64,000 nt of DNA from JABCYV01 sp963696025. GTDB lineage: Bacteria > Acidobacteriota > Terriglobia > Terriglobales > Acidobacteriaceae. A program made the position numbers and the translations under genes. The DNA lies in the NCBI GenBank assembly GCA_963696025.1, contig CAVOII010000016.1, positions 116,342-180,341 on the forward strand, written 5' to 3'. The notes beneath the pieces are model-generated. The model ran no database searches and was not told the DNA's origin. It saw nothing but the letters and a program-made list of their open reading frames with translations. Of the stretch, positions 27,401 to 34,688 are shown piece after piece (positions within the stretch are counted from its first letter, which is position 1; each line of letters starts with the position of its first letter).

Positions 27401-27664
27401 GCTAAGCTTCGGTTGCGGCCGATCTTGATGACGTCCTTCGCGTTCATTCTCGGGTGCGTGCCGCTGTGGATCGCAACCGGCGCTGGCTCGGTGGCGCGCG
27501 AAATCATGGGAACCGCGGTTATCGGCGGCATGATGGCCGCTAGCGCACTCGGAATCTTCTTCATCCCCGGGGTTTTTTATCTGGTAGAAAAATGGTCCGG
27601 CGCCGGCCAGGAGCAAGTCTCCGGGCCGTTGCCGACATCGCCTGCTCCGGCGCCGGGGGATTAA
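24461..27664 (+). CDS. RND multidrug efflux pump, HAE1 (AcrB/MexB) type
   Basis: A 1067-residue proton-driven inner-membrane pump. Twelve helices in two halves with large periplasmic loops. N-terminus MSKFFINRPIVAMVISIVMV is typical of the family. Proton-relay residues: the Asp pair in GLVVDDAIVVVEG (about residues 402-420) and Lys in GLTAKNAILIVEF (about 945-957). An in-frame ATG 30 bases upstream overlaps the adaptor gene, but the start at 24461 gives the standard N-terminus. Length and motifs are complete, so it looks functional. Confidence 0.95.
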   Translation: MSKFFINRPIVAMVISIVMVLVGALTILTLPVAQFPNITPPEIQIIATYVGADAQTLEQAVATPIEQQMNGVDNMNYMYSLNATANSSTSLIVDFDVKTDPNTDYILAQSRETQAASQLPLDVTNYGVTVRKSVTAPLMWVAVYSPHGTYDANFLANYAYINLVDPILRSQGIGNVQVFGSGQYAMRLWVKPDQLAKLGITVPEIISAIQAQNTVNPAGKAGGEPAPKGQEFTYTVLAQGRLLSPEEFGNIVLRETPDGGIVRVRDVARMELGSQDYSIAGRFNGRPSAIIAAYQLPGSNAVDAAAGVKKLMAQMKQRFPADVDFVVSLDTTLSVTEGIKEIVETLLIALLLVILVVYIFLQSWRSTLIPLLAVPVSLVGTFVLFPLFGFSINTLSLFGLVLAIGLVVDDAIVVVEGVERHIEEGLTPKNAALKAMEELSGPVVGIALVLSAVFVPTAFIPGITGRLYQQFAVTIAISVLLSAFNALTLSPALAALLLRPKEPSRGLLRRFFDWFNRQFERATDGYVGWSGVLLRKTAVVVVLLLVFCLAAGFFANRVPSSFLPDEDQGYAYINLQLPNGASLERTTAVAAEVEKIILNTPGVQYSTAAVGFSLLSFVRTSYNAFFVVTLKPWGERSKRAEQFQSIKAHLNQELSKLPAGIAFSFSPPAIPGVGTSGGFTFILEDRSGSDIQFLSKNLGVFLEAAHKRPEIASLSTTFLPSVPQEFVEVDRDKVLKQGVNLSDVYRTIQTFMGGYFINYFNRFGRQWQVYVEAEAEDRARADNVGKFYVRNNKGENVPLSTLTTVKPRLGPEFTMRFNEFRCAQINGAAAPGYSADQATAALEAVFKQTMPREMGFDYSGISFQEQKAREGVPPAVVFGLSLLFVFLILAALYESWSLPFSVLLSTPVAIFGAFFVLWLRRVILSVFLPPYMVQIETDIYSQIGLIMLIGLTAKNAILIVEFAKDQYEHGKPLADAALEGAKLRLRPILMTSFAFILGCVPLWIATGAGSVAREIMGTAVIGGMMAASALGIFFIPGVFYLVEKWSGAGQEQVSGPLPTSPAPAPGD

Positions 27665-27715
27665 GATGCGCTGCGGCGCGACGAGTGGGACGAATCACAA
27701 GCGGAGTTGCTGATC

Positions 27716-29113
27716 ATGAAGCTCGCAAAATTCCTGATTGCGATGTTGGCGTCCAGCTTGCTCGCTGGTTGCAAGGTGGGTCCCAATTATCATCGGCCCG
27801 CGGTTCAGACTCCGACCGTCTATCGTGATCTGGCACAAAATCCCCAGCTTCAGGTCCAGGCCGCCTCATATGCGGATCTTCCCTGGTGGCAGGTCTTCCA
27901 GGACCCGAAGTTGCAAGAACTCATTCGCACCGCGCTCAAACAAAACTACGACTTGCAGCTTGCCACGGAGCGTATCGTCGCAGCGCGTGCTCAGCTTGCC
28001 GTCACCCGCTCGAACCAGTTTCCGCAAGTGCAGGGCAATGGCCAGTTCAGCGGTGGAAAGGAACCTACTTTCCAAACCAAATACAACTTTCTTGAACTTA
28101 CGGCTGACGCAGCGTTCCAGCTGGATTTCTTCGGCCGTCTGCGTCGCGCAACCGAGGCTGCGCGCGCCCAGCTCCTCGCCACGGAGGATGCGAAGCAAAC
28201 CGTCATATTGACCCTGGTCAGCGACGTCGCCAGCGACTACTTCACCCTCCTGCAACTCGATCTGCAACTGCAAATCACGCATGACACGGTGAATACGCAG
28301 ATCGATTCGGTCAAGCTCACTAATCTGCGACTTGATCACGGCGTCGCGACGAAACTCGATGTGCTCCAGGCTCAGCAAGTCCTCGACACCGCGAATGCCG
28401 CGGTTCCTGACCTGGAACGGCAAATCGCTCAGGAGGAAGACGCCATCAGCATTCTGCTCGGCAATTACCCGCAAGAAGTGGCACGCGGGCTTCCTCTGAT
28501 CCAGCAAACCCTTCCTCCAGAAGTGCCGCCCGGGCTTCCCTCTTCCATCCTCGAGCGCCGGCCCGATATTCGCGAAGCCGAACAGAACCTGATCGCGGCG
28601 AACGCCGAAATCGGAGTCGCCAAGGCTGCGTTCTTTCCGCAAATTTCGCTGACCGGATCTGGTGGTGGTTCTTTCGGGCGAAGCAGCGCCTTTTCAAGCC
28701 TCATGAGCACACAGTATGGCTTCTGGACCTACGGCGCGCAGGTAAGTCAGCCGATTTTCACGGGCGGCGCGCTTCGCGGAGGCCTGCACTTTGCTGAATC
28801 CCAGCAGCGACAGGCTCTCATCGCCTACCGGCAAACCATTCAGCGCGCTTTCGGGGACGTCTCCGATGCGCTGATTGGCTATCAGAAGCTCTATCAGGTG
28901 CGAGTTCGCCAGGAGGAGTCAGTCGCTGATTTGCAGGAGTCCGTGCGCATCTCCAACCTGCGTTACCGGGGAGGGACCACCACCTATCTCGAAGTCTTGG
29001 ACGGGCAGCGGTCCCTCTTTCAGGCTGAACTGACGCTGGCGCAGGCCCGCGGCAACGAGTACCAGAGCCTGGTGCAACTTTACCGGGCGCTCGGAGGCGG
29101 CTGGCAGCCCTAG
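27716..29113 (+). CDS. RND outer-membrane channel lipoprotein (OprM/NodT type)
   Basis: A 465-residue outer-membrane factor. Signal peptide with lipobox LLAGC (lipidated Cys19), then the conserved KVGPNYHRP start of OprM-type channels. Two repeated halves with long helices (ATERIVAARAQLAVTRSNQFP; LAQEEDAISILLGNYP region; LLERRPDIREAEQNLIAANAEIGVAKA-like stretch). Third gene of the operon, 51 bases after the pump. It completes a tripartite exporter. A palindromic repeat follows. Confidence 0.93.
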   Translation: MKLAKFLIAMLASSLLAGCKVGPNYHRPAVQTPTVYRDLAQNPQLQVQAASYADLPWWQVFQDPKLQELIRTALKQNYDLQLATERIVAARAQLAVTRSNQFPQVQGNGQFSGGKEPTFQTKYNFLELTADAAFQLDFFGRLRRATEAARAQLLATEDAKQTVILTLVSDVASDYFTLLQLDLQLQITHDTVNTQIDSVKLTNLRLDHGVATKLDVLQAQQVLDTANAAVPDLERQIAQEEDAISILLGNYPQEVARGLPLIQQTLPPEVPPGLPSSILERRPDIREAEQNLIAANAEIGVAKAAFFPQISLTGSGGGSFGRSSAFSSLMSTQYGFWTYGAQVSQPIFTGGALRGGLHFAESQQRQALIAYRQTIQRAFGDVSDALIGYQKLYQVRVRQEESVADLQESVRISNLRYRGGTTTYLEVLDGQRSLFQAELTLAQARGNEYQSLVQLYRALGGGWQP

Positions 29114-29169
29114 TCGAGACCGTCGATTCGGACTACCGCTCAGCCGGCGCATCGTTATCGCTTTGTGTT

Positions 29170-29220
29170 GTAGAGCCGCCGTCCCCGGCGGCCCCAGCGC
29201 CGTCGAGAGGCCGGCGCTAC
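29170..29220. repeat. GC-rich palindromic repeat (copy 2 of 2)
   Basis: Begins GTAGAGCCGCCGTC and ends GGCCGGCGCTAC, matching the ends of the element at 16913-16983 but with a shorter centre. Arms can pair through GCCGCC/GGCGGC and GCGCCG/CGGCGC. It lies just after the RND operon and before the convergent DinB-like gene, where a hairpin could help end transcription. Confidence 0.72.
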
Positions 29221-29247
29221 TTTTCGAGACGTGGGATTGTTCCGTCC

Positions 29248-29799
29248 CTACTTCTTAGGACGCGACTCTGGCGGAACCAGCCCGGCCACACGATAGTAGA
29301 CGACCAGCTGGCCGTAGTGTTCGCCGCAGTGCTCAATCAACCCGTAGGCCAAGTCTTCCAACCGCACCCGCTCACCGGATTCAGGGGTCACCGCCATTTG
29401 CGCCATTCCTGCGTCACCCTTCGCCTTGATGACCGCGGCGCCCTCCGCGAATGACTTTTTCACATAGGCCACAACCGCCGCCTTGGTCTTGAAATGCTCG
29501 CGGGATTCATCATCCACCGGTTTCTGCCCATTGGCCACGCCAGTGAACAGATCGTTCGAACCCGCCATGTGCAGTAGTTGTTCGGCAAAGCTCCGCTCCG
29601 CCGGAGTCGGTTTGAAGTCGTATTTGTCTTCGGGAAAATCCTCGGCCATCGCGATCAGCCTGCGTCCAATGTCGTTCCAGGCCTCGAGCACAGCTTGCGA
29701 AGAACTCAGCGTCGGAGGTTCCTGTTTGGCTGAATCTTGTCCCAACGCTGGAAATGCCAGGCCGACGATCACGACAGCCATCGCAAACAGCTTTTTCAT
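29248..29799 (-). CDS. DinB-like domain protein with signal peptide
   Basis: A 183-residue protein. Signal peptide MKKLFAMAVVIVGLAFPALG, then a four-helix DinB-like fold: WNDIGRRLIAMAEDFPEDKYDFKPTPAERSF, HMAGSND and a final IEHCGEHYGQLVVYYR. The three expected metal-site histidines appear as His in LLHMAG, His in IEHCGEHY and the second His there. DinB-like proteins bind metals and some act in thiol or drug modification. This exported form is common in Acidobacteriota and has no known reaction. Confidence 0.87.
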   Translation of the reverse strand: MKKLFAMAVVIVGLAFPALGQDSAKQEPPTLSSSQAVLEAWNDIGRRLIAMAEDFPEDKYDFKPTPAERSFAEQLLHMAGSNDLFTGVANGQKPVDDESREHFKTKAAVVAYVKKSFAEGAAVIKAKGDAGMAQMAVTPESGERVRLEDLAYGLIEHCGEHYGQLVVYYRVAGLVPPESRPKK

Positions 29800-29985
29800 T
29801 GCGCACGCCTCCCGAACGTATAGACGGAAGTGTGAAAGGAACGGCTAGCACGACCCGACAAAATATCAGCGATTTGTAATTTCGGCGGTGGGACGGTTTG
29901 GCTGCAAATCGTCCACACTATTGGCCGACGTCACCCGAGCACGCCACTACGAGGAGCCATACTTTCTACTTGAACTGCCGACCTC

Positions 29986-31491
29986 TTACTTCGTGACCGC
30001 CATTTCGTACAAGTAGTCGACGAAGGAACGCGTCGCGCCATCCATCCCTTGAAGCTTCGGGTTACTCGACTCGATCACGTAGTATTCATCCGGCGCATGG
30101 GCGCCGCTTCCGTGGCCGAGGCCAAAGTGTCCCGCCGCCAGATGCAGCGGATCGCCGGTAAATACATAGCCCGGCCATGAGCCCGCGCTGCGCGGCAAAA
30201 CTACCGGATCGATTCCATCACGCTTGTACACCGTGGTCTGCGCCCGGATCAGCGCAGCATCCGCCGGGGTGCTGTTCGGATCGTAACCGCCCGTCATGTT
30301 CACTTCGATGTCGCCGAATCCTCGTTTGGCAAGATGCGCCTTGAGCGCGGCCAGCGCCTCTGTCGCTCTCATATCCGGAACCAGACGCAGATCGAGCTTC
30401 GCCACGGCCTTATGAGGAAGAATGGTCTTCCCTCCTGGCCCGGTGTAGCCGCCCACCAGGCCCTCGATATTGACTGTTGGCCGCGACATCAGCAGTTCAA
30501 GGGCTTCCTCCCAGCCCACGTCGTGGACCCAGTGCTCCACTCCCATCTGCTTCTTCGCAGTGGCTTCGTCGAGACGACGCGCGGCATCGGCAATCATCGC
30601 TTTCTCTGCCGGGGAAAGCGGCCGAGCCTTGTCCGCGAAACCTTCGATTGCGGGGTCGTTGCCGTCGGGCGAAACCAGCGTGACCAGCGCTTCCACCAGA
30701 TGCCACGCCGGACTATCCAGGCGCGCCTTGTTGCTGGAGTGAATATCCTTACGCGGACCGCGGCCCCAGCGCTCGCCGCTGGAGACCAGTTCAAGTTCCA
30801 CCACGCCCTTAGCGCCCAGCGTCATCGTCACTTTTCCGTCGAGGTCCTGCTCCGCCGAAGGCATGAAGATACCGTTGCAGCGCCTGAGCGCAGCCAGCAC
30901 CTCCGGCCGGCGCACAATCTGCGGAAAGTGCGGCGAACCGATCTCCTCTTCGCCTTCAGCCACCAACACCAGATTTACCGGAGGCTTTTTCCCCGCGCCG
31001 CGGATGGCGTGCAGGGCCGCAATGAATGACGCCTCCGGCCCTTTCTGATTCACAGCGCCGCGTCCGATCAGCACCTTCCCCAGCCCCGGTTTTTCGACCA
31101 GTGCAGCATCCCACGGCGGCGACGACCACTCCGCCGGATCCACCTGCTTTACGTCGTACATAAAGTAAAGGCCGAGAGTACGAGGCGCGCCAGCATCGAG
31201 CGTGGCAAAGATGCCAGGCTGCCCGTCGGTCGGGACTTTTGTGACTTCACCGAATCCAGCCTCGCGCAGAAAGCGCATGGTGAGTTCGCAACCTTCGTTC
31301 ACCCCTTTGTTCTCGGCGGCAATCGACGGCTGGTGGACCCACTCCTGCAGCCGCCGCACCGCCTCGTCGTGGCGTTTCTGAATTTCCGCCCAAATTGCGT
31401 CCCGGTTACTGTCATCCCCTAGCCCACTGCGAGGCCACGCCAGCACCGCCGCGCCCGCTGCTGCACCTTGAAGAAAGTCTCGTCGGTTCAT
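29986..31491 (-). CDS. M20 family metallopeptidase-like protein with altered metal ligands
   Basis: A 501-residue protein with twin-arginine-like leader MNRRDFLQGAAAGAAVLAWP. The ATG at 31491 is chosen because a longer open frame running to 31854 only translates an inserted repeat. The M20 fold is clear: YFMYDVKQVDP (109-119), GRGAVNQKGPEASF (143-156), EGEEEIGSPHFP (179-190) and a late GSGAHAPDEYY. The usual His of the HxD motif is Met111 and the metal-bridging Asp is Asn148, while Glu181/182 and the late His remain. This points to a non-standard or lost peptidase site. The function is unknown. Confidence 0.87.
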   Translation of the reverse strand: MNRRDFLQGAAAGAAVLAWPRSGLGDDSNRDAIWAEIQKRHDEAVRRLQEWVHQPSIAAENKGVNEGCELTMRFLREAGFGEVTKVPTDGQPGIFATLDAGAPRTLGLYFMYDVKQVDPAEWSSPPWDAALVEKPGLGKVLIGRGAVNQKGPEASFIAALHAIRGAGKKPPVNLVLVAEGEEEIGSPHFPQIVRRPEVLAALRRCNGIFMPSAEQDLDGKVTMTLGAKGVVELELVSSGERWGRGPRKDIHSSNKARLDSPAWHLVEALVTLVSPDGNDPAIEGFADKARPLSPAEKAMIADAARRLDEATAKKQMGVEHWVHDVGWEEALELLMSRPTVNIEGLVGGYTGPGGKTILPHKAVAKLDLRLVPDMRATEALAALKAHLAKRGFGDIEVNMTGGYDPNSTPADAALIRAQTTVYKRDGIDPVVLPRSAGSWPGYVFTGDPLHLAAGHFGLGHGSGAHAPDEYYVIESSNPKLQGMDGATRSFVDYLYEMAVTK

Positions 31492-31556
31492 GGCTCGCAA
31501 GGATAATCTCAACGCTCGTGTTTTGCCAAGACCGGAGAAGTTGTGCTCGATGCATC

Positions 31557-31847
31557 GGCGGTCGGGTGGCCCACCTTTGCGCTTTTTGCAAAGGTGGGAG
31601 TTGGATGGCGAGTGGAAAAGTTGTGCTCGATGCATCGCAATCCGATGAAGCTGGTGCTGGTCACCGAACTGGAGCAATAGCAACGGAACAACTTCCGGAG
31701 CTATGCTCAGAGAGGAACGGAGTACGGAGTGATACGAATTAATCAATGGCGACCGGCAAAGATAGGATGAAAATCGGTATGGATGGGACGTGAACACTTC
31801 TAATCCCACCTTTGCAAAAACCGCAAAGGTGGGCCACCCGCCCGCCG
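31557..31847. mobile_element. MITE-like element, copy A
   Basis: A 291-base element bounded by near-perfect 24-base inverted repeats (one mismatch) sharing the core GGGTGGCCCACCTTTGC at the left end and its complement at the right. Each end also folds on itself (CCACCTTTGC...GCAAAGGTGG). The interior has no coding capacity and matches copy B at 34192-34464 over its whole length, with small indels. To the left, the 20 bases at 31537-31556 repeat an internal segment (31618-31637), suggesting a nested or rearranged insertion. No transposase is present. Confidence 0.72.
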
Positions 31848-31868
31848 TAACCAAAGAGAGGCAAAATC

Positions 31869-32090
31869 ATGATGTATCTCAAAGGATTTCTCGGGGCGGT
31901 CGGCGGCCTTGCGGTCGCCGACATGCTATATCTCGCCTACTTGTGGATGATTCTGCGCGCCGCCGCCGCAAAATTGAGTCCGCCGGTAAGTGTTTTCCAA
32001 ATAGGGATGGTAAAAGGATCGATGTCTCTAGGTGGGATGATTAGCTTGGCGGTCGGCCCGATTGTGGGTTGTTATCTGGCAGTGCGCTGA
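31869..32090 (+). CDS. Small two-helix membrane protein of unknown function
   Basis: A 73-residue frame with a good AGAGAGG upstream and ATGATG start. Hydrophobic segments at about residues 6-28 (LKGFLGAVGGLAVADMLYLAYLW) and 50-70 (GMISLAVGPIVGCYLAV) suggest an inner-membrane protein. It starts 21 bases after the MITE-like copy A, so its promoter may come from, or have been replaced by, the element. I do not recognise the family. Confidence 0.55.
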   Translation: MMYLKGFLGAVGGLAVADMLYLAYLWMILRAAAAKLSPPVSVFQIGMVKGSMSLGGMISLAVGPIVGCYLAVR

Positions 32091-32250
32091 GCTTTCCCCA
32101 AGCCTCCGAACTAGCACGCCGGGGTCTTGGCTGAGGGCTCGCAGGACTGTGCTATCATCCTCGACCGAAGCGAGGCGCGTCAGGTTTACCACCCTTGCTC
32201 TGTTTTTGGCCCTTTCCTCGAAACCGACAGATTCCCTGGAGGAACCGCTT

Positions 32251-33072
32251 ATGAATCGCAGACGCCTCATGTTCATGGGAGCGGTATCGTTGGCCCTCGG
32301 GGGCCTTCTCAGCTCAGTAGTCTACCGCCGGTTGCAGAAGAGCACGGTTTCCGAACACACGCCTCGAGTCGATGTCGTAGTCGCGGCCAACAACATTCCC
32401 ATAGGCAAAAGAATTGAGGACCGTGACCTGCAGATCGTAAGCTATCCCGCCGATTTCTTGCCTCCCAATGTCCTGCACACGAAAAAGAGCACCCTAGGCC
32501 GCGCGGCAGCCCTTCCCGTGGAGAAGGGAGATTTTGTCACCTCGTTCAAGCTGACGGACGAGGCTGGTTTGTCAGGATTAATTCCACACGGCAAGCGGGC
32601 TGCACCCGTGCGCGTGAATGACATCGTGTCGATCGATGGCTTTGTCGAGCCTGGTTCACACGTGGATGTCCTCGTCACAGTCCAGACCGCGCAACCGAGC
32701 GGCATGGAGGCCGTGACTGTGCTACAGAATGTTCGCGTCTTGGCTGCTGACGCTCGAATTGATCGCGGCAACATGGCAAACGAAACGCGTGCCGCGGTGC
32801 CGTCGGTCGTCACGCTGCTCGTTTCCCCGGAAGATGCACAAAAATTAGCCCTTGCCAACCAGGCTGGGCGCATTCAGCTGCTTCTTCGGAATCCAACCGA
32901 CACAAACGAGGAGCAGATTCCCGCCACACGGGATCTGTATGGGATAACGGGGGTCGCAAAGAGGCCGGTCAAGGTGAAGATCGTTCCGGCGAAGCTTCCC
33001 GATGCTCCGGCCGGTTACACCATTCAAGTGATCCGCGGACCTAAGAAGGAATACATCACAGTGCAGCCATAA
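32251..33072 (+). CDS. cpaB: CpaB/RcpC-type Flp pilus assembly protein (SAF domain)
   Basis: A 273-residue protein with an N-terminal anchor (RLMFMGAVSLALGGLLSSVVY), a SAF domain (VVVAANNIPIGKRIEDRDLQIV, residues 45-110) and the RcpC domain (VRVNDIVSIDGFVEPGSHVDVLVTV, then SPEDAQKLALANQAGRIQLLLRNP). This is the CpaB architecture of tight-adherence pilus systems. The start at 32251 has GGAGG at a good distance. A longer open frame from 32062 adds unrelated sequence. No other tad/cpa genes are in the window, so it is an orphan here. Confidence 0.87.
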   Translation: MNRRRLMFMGAVSLALGGLLSSVVYRRLQKSTVSEHTPRVDVVVAANNIPIGKRIEDRDLQIVSYPADFLPPNVLHTKKSTLGRAAALPVEKGDFVTSFKLTDEAGLSGLIPHGKRAAPVRVNDIVSIDGFVEPGSHVDVLVTVQTAQPSGMEAVTVLQNVRVLAADARIDRGNMANETRAAVPSVVTLLVSPEDAQKLALANQAGRIQLLLRNPTDTNEEQIPATRDLYGITGVAKRPVKVKIVPAKLPDAPAGYTIQVIRGPKKEYITVQP

Positions 33073-33134
33073 CTGCGGCGGGGTACATCTCGTTCTGGCG
33101 GCAGTTCAGCTCTACGAGAGACAAGGAGCCGGCC

Positions 33135-34169
33135 ATGGATCGCAGACAAGTCCTGTTCGGAATGACCGCGCTGGGACTGGCCTCAAACTTCAATCTCAAT
33201 CGTCTGGCCAATGCTCAAATTGGAAAGGCAGCTGCGGGTAACGGCCGTCTCTCCGATCGCGAACGAGCTGGCTTACACGGTCTGGTCAAGACATGTAGTG
33301 ATTTCATGGGGGACGAGGCCGAGTCGATGTGCGACGCGGAGTACAGCACGGATGGGAGGTTGCTGGTTTGGCGGGGTCGCATCTCCGATGGCTCCAGAGC
33401 CGAGCGGGTCTATTCCTACAATGGAACGGGAGCGCTGATCGGCGTCGCGGGCGGTGGTGCCGACGGGACTGCCAAGTTTCACTACGACGAACATGGTCGC
33501 AAGACGCTGGTCCGGACTGTCCCTCCACGACCGGATCGCCAGGGGTCGGCGCTGGGTGTTGGGGCCATGTTCGAAGTCACGGAAGAAGACGGCTGGTTGG
33601 TCGGTGGCGGAACGGTCACGACTCATTACAACGAGAACGATCAACCGCTCAAGACTCTGGTTCGCGGTGCGCATGGCGAACTGCTGACGCGGATCGACCA
33701 CACCTACGATGCGCAAGGTCGGCTCGTCGGCGACACGCTGGTACGGGAGAGTTTTGAGTTCCCTGAATTTATGATTCCCGAACAATATCGGCAGCAATTC
33801 TATGAGGAGCAGCGGCAAGCGACCTTGGCTCAGATGAGGGAGTTGCTGAGCCAGCATGAGGGTTTTCTTAAAGGCGCAGAAAGGTCATACGTCTACGACG
33901 ACCAGAACCGAGTTATCAAACGGGAATTACGAATGGGCTCTTGGTGTCAATCCATAACTACGACCTACAACGAGCACGGGGACGACGCTAGCGTGGTTAC
34001 CATCCAACGTGGATCTCCCGACCCGAAAGTCGATCTTGGTGATCAGCGCTCCGAGGTCAGCTACCTCTATCAGTATGACAGCCACGGGAACTGGATCCAA
34101 CAAACCACAGTCAACAGCCTCAACCCCGACGAGCCGTACGTGCATCACCGTAAGTTGACGTACTACTGA
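33135..34169 (+). CDS. Secreted YD-repeat-like protein of unknown function
   Basis: A 344-residue protein starting MDRRQVLFGMTALGLASNFN, a twin-arginine-like or Sec leader resembling that of the CpaB neighbour's upstream region. The body has several degenerate YD/RHS-like units, such as FHYDEHGRKTLVR, THYNENDQPLKTL, HTYDAQGRLVGD, YVYDDQNRVIKREL and YQYDSHGNWIQQT. It lacks the toxin or core of full Rhs proteins. The role is unknown, perhaps a surface or periplasmic beta structure. MITE-like copy B lies 22 bases after its stop. Confidence 0.75.
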   Translation: MDRRQVLFGMTALGLASNFNLNRLANAQIGKAAAGNGRLSDRERAGLHGLVKTCSDFMGDEAESMCDAEYSTDGRLLVWRGRISDGSRAERVYSYNGTGALIGVAGGGADGTAKFHYDEHGRKTLVRTVPPRPDRQGSALGVGAMFEVTEEDGWLVGGGTVTTHYNENDQPLKTLVRGAHGELLTRIDHTYDAQGRLVGDTLVRESFEFPEFMIPEQYRQQFYEEQRQATLAQMRELLSQHEGFLKGAERSYVYDDQNRVIKRELRMGSWCQSITTTYNEHGDDASVVTIQRGSPDPKVDLGDQRSEVSYLYQYDSHGNWIQQTTVNSLNPDEPYVHHRKLTYY

Positions 34170-34191
34170 CTGCATCTGTCTTTCCACATCC

Positions 34192-34464
34192 GCGGGCGGG
34201 TGGCCCACCTTTGCGCCTTTTGCAAGGTGGGGAGTGGGATGGCGAGTGGAGAAGTAGTGCTCGACGCATCGTAATCCGATCAAGGTTGCGGTGGTCAGCG
34301 AACGGAGTAATGGCAACGGAGCAGATTCCGGAGCTAGCTCACAGAGAAACGGAGTGATACAAATCAATTAATGGCGACCGGCAAAGATGAAAATCGATAC
34401 TGGACGGACGTGAACTCTTCTAATCCCACCTTTGCAAAGACCGCAAAGGTGGGCCACCCGCCCA
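34192..34464. mobile_element. MITE-like element, copy B
   Basis: A 273-base relative of the element at 31557-31847. Left end GCGGGCGGGTGGCCCACC, with the inverted complement at the right end (one mismatch over 23 bases). The hexamer CACATC occurs at both outer edges (34185-34190 and 34463-34468), as expected of a target-site duplication. The interior is noncoding and shares blocks such as ATGGCGACCGGCAAAGAT with copy A. Non-autonomous: no transposase is visible in the window. Confidence 0.75.
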
Positions 34465-34688
34465 CATCAGCCCATTTCAGCACTTCGGGATGCTGTTCGG
34501 CCTGCTCAGAGCTTGCATAGGTGAAGCTGCATTCCGGGCTAGTCAAGCCGACGCAGACAATTTGCGGTTTTGCCGAAAGAGTCAGAGCAAGCAGGGCCAA
34601 GGTAACCATGGCGGGCACCTCGCAGGACGAGAAGCATAGCACACGCCGGGGTCTTGGATGAGAGCGCTAGGTGCTAACAGCGGAAGTT
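34465..34688. other. Gap with a possible gene remnant cut by MITE copy B
   Basis: On the minus strand, an ATG at 34609 opens a leader-like start MVTLALLALTLS followed by about 40 residues, and the frame then runs into MITE copy B. This could be the 5' end of a small secreted protein gene interrupted by the insertion, or chance. The sequence CGCCGGGGTCTTGG near 34643 also occurs near 32120. Confidence 0.3.

Noticed and set aside
31492..31854. Long N-terminal extension of the M20-like frame to 31854
   Set aside because: The added 121 residues translate a MITE-like element and resemble no protein; the twin-arginine-like leader starts at 31491.
34443..34642. A 92-residue minus-strand frame read as a complete gene
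   Set aside because: Its C-terminal half is repeat sequence shared with the MITE; only a possible gene remnant is reported.
32120..34660. CGCCGGGGTCTTGG shared near 32120 and 34643 as a regulatory motif
   Set aside because: Fourteen bases in two sites, near separate repeats, is too little to support a function.
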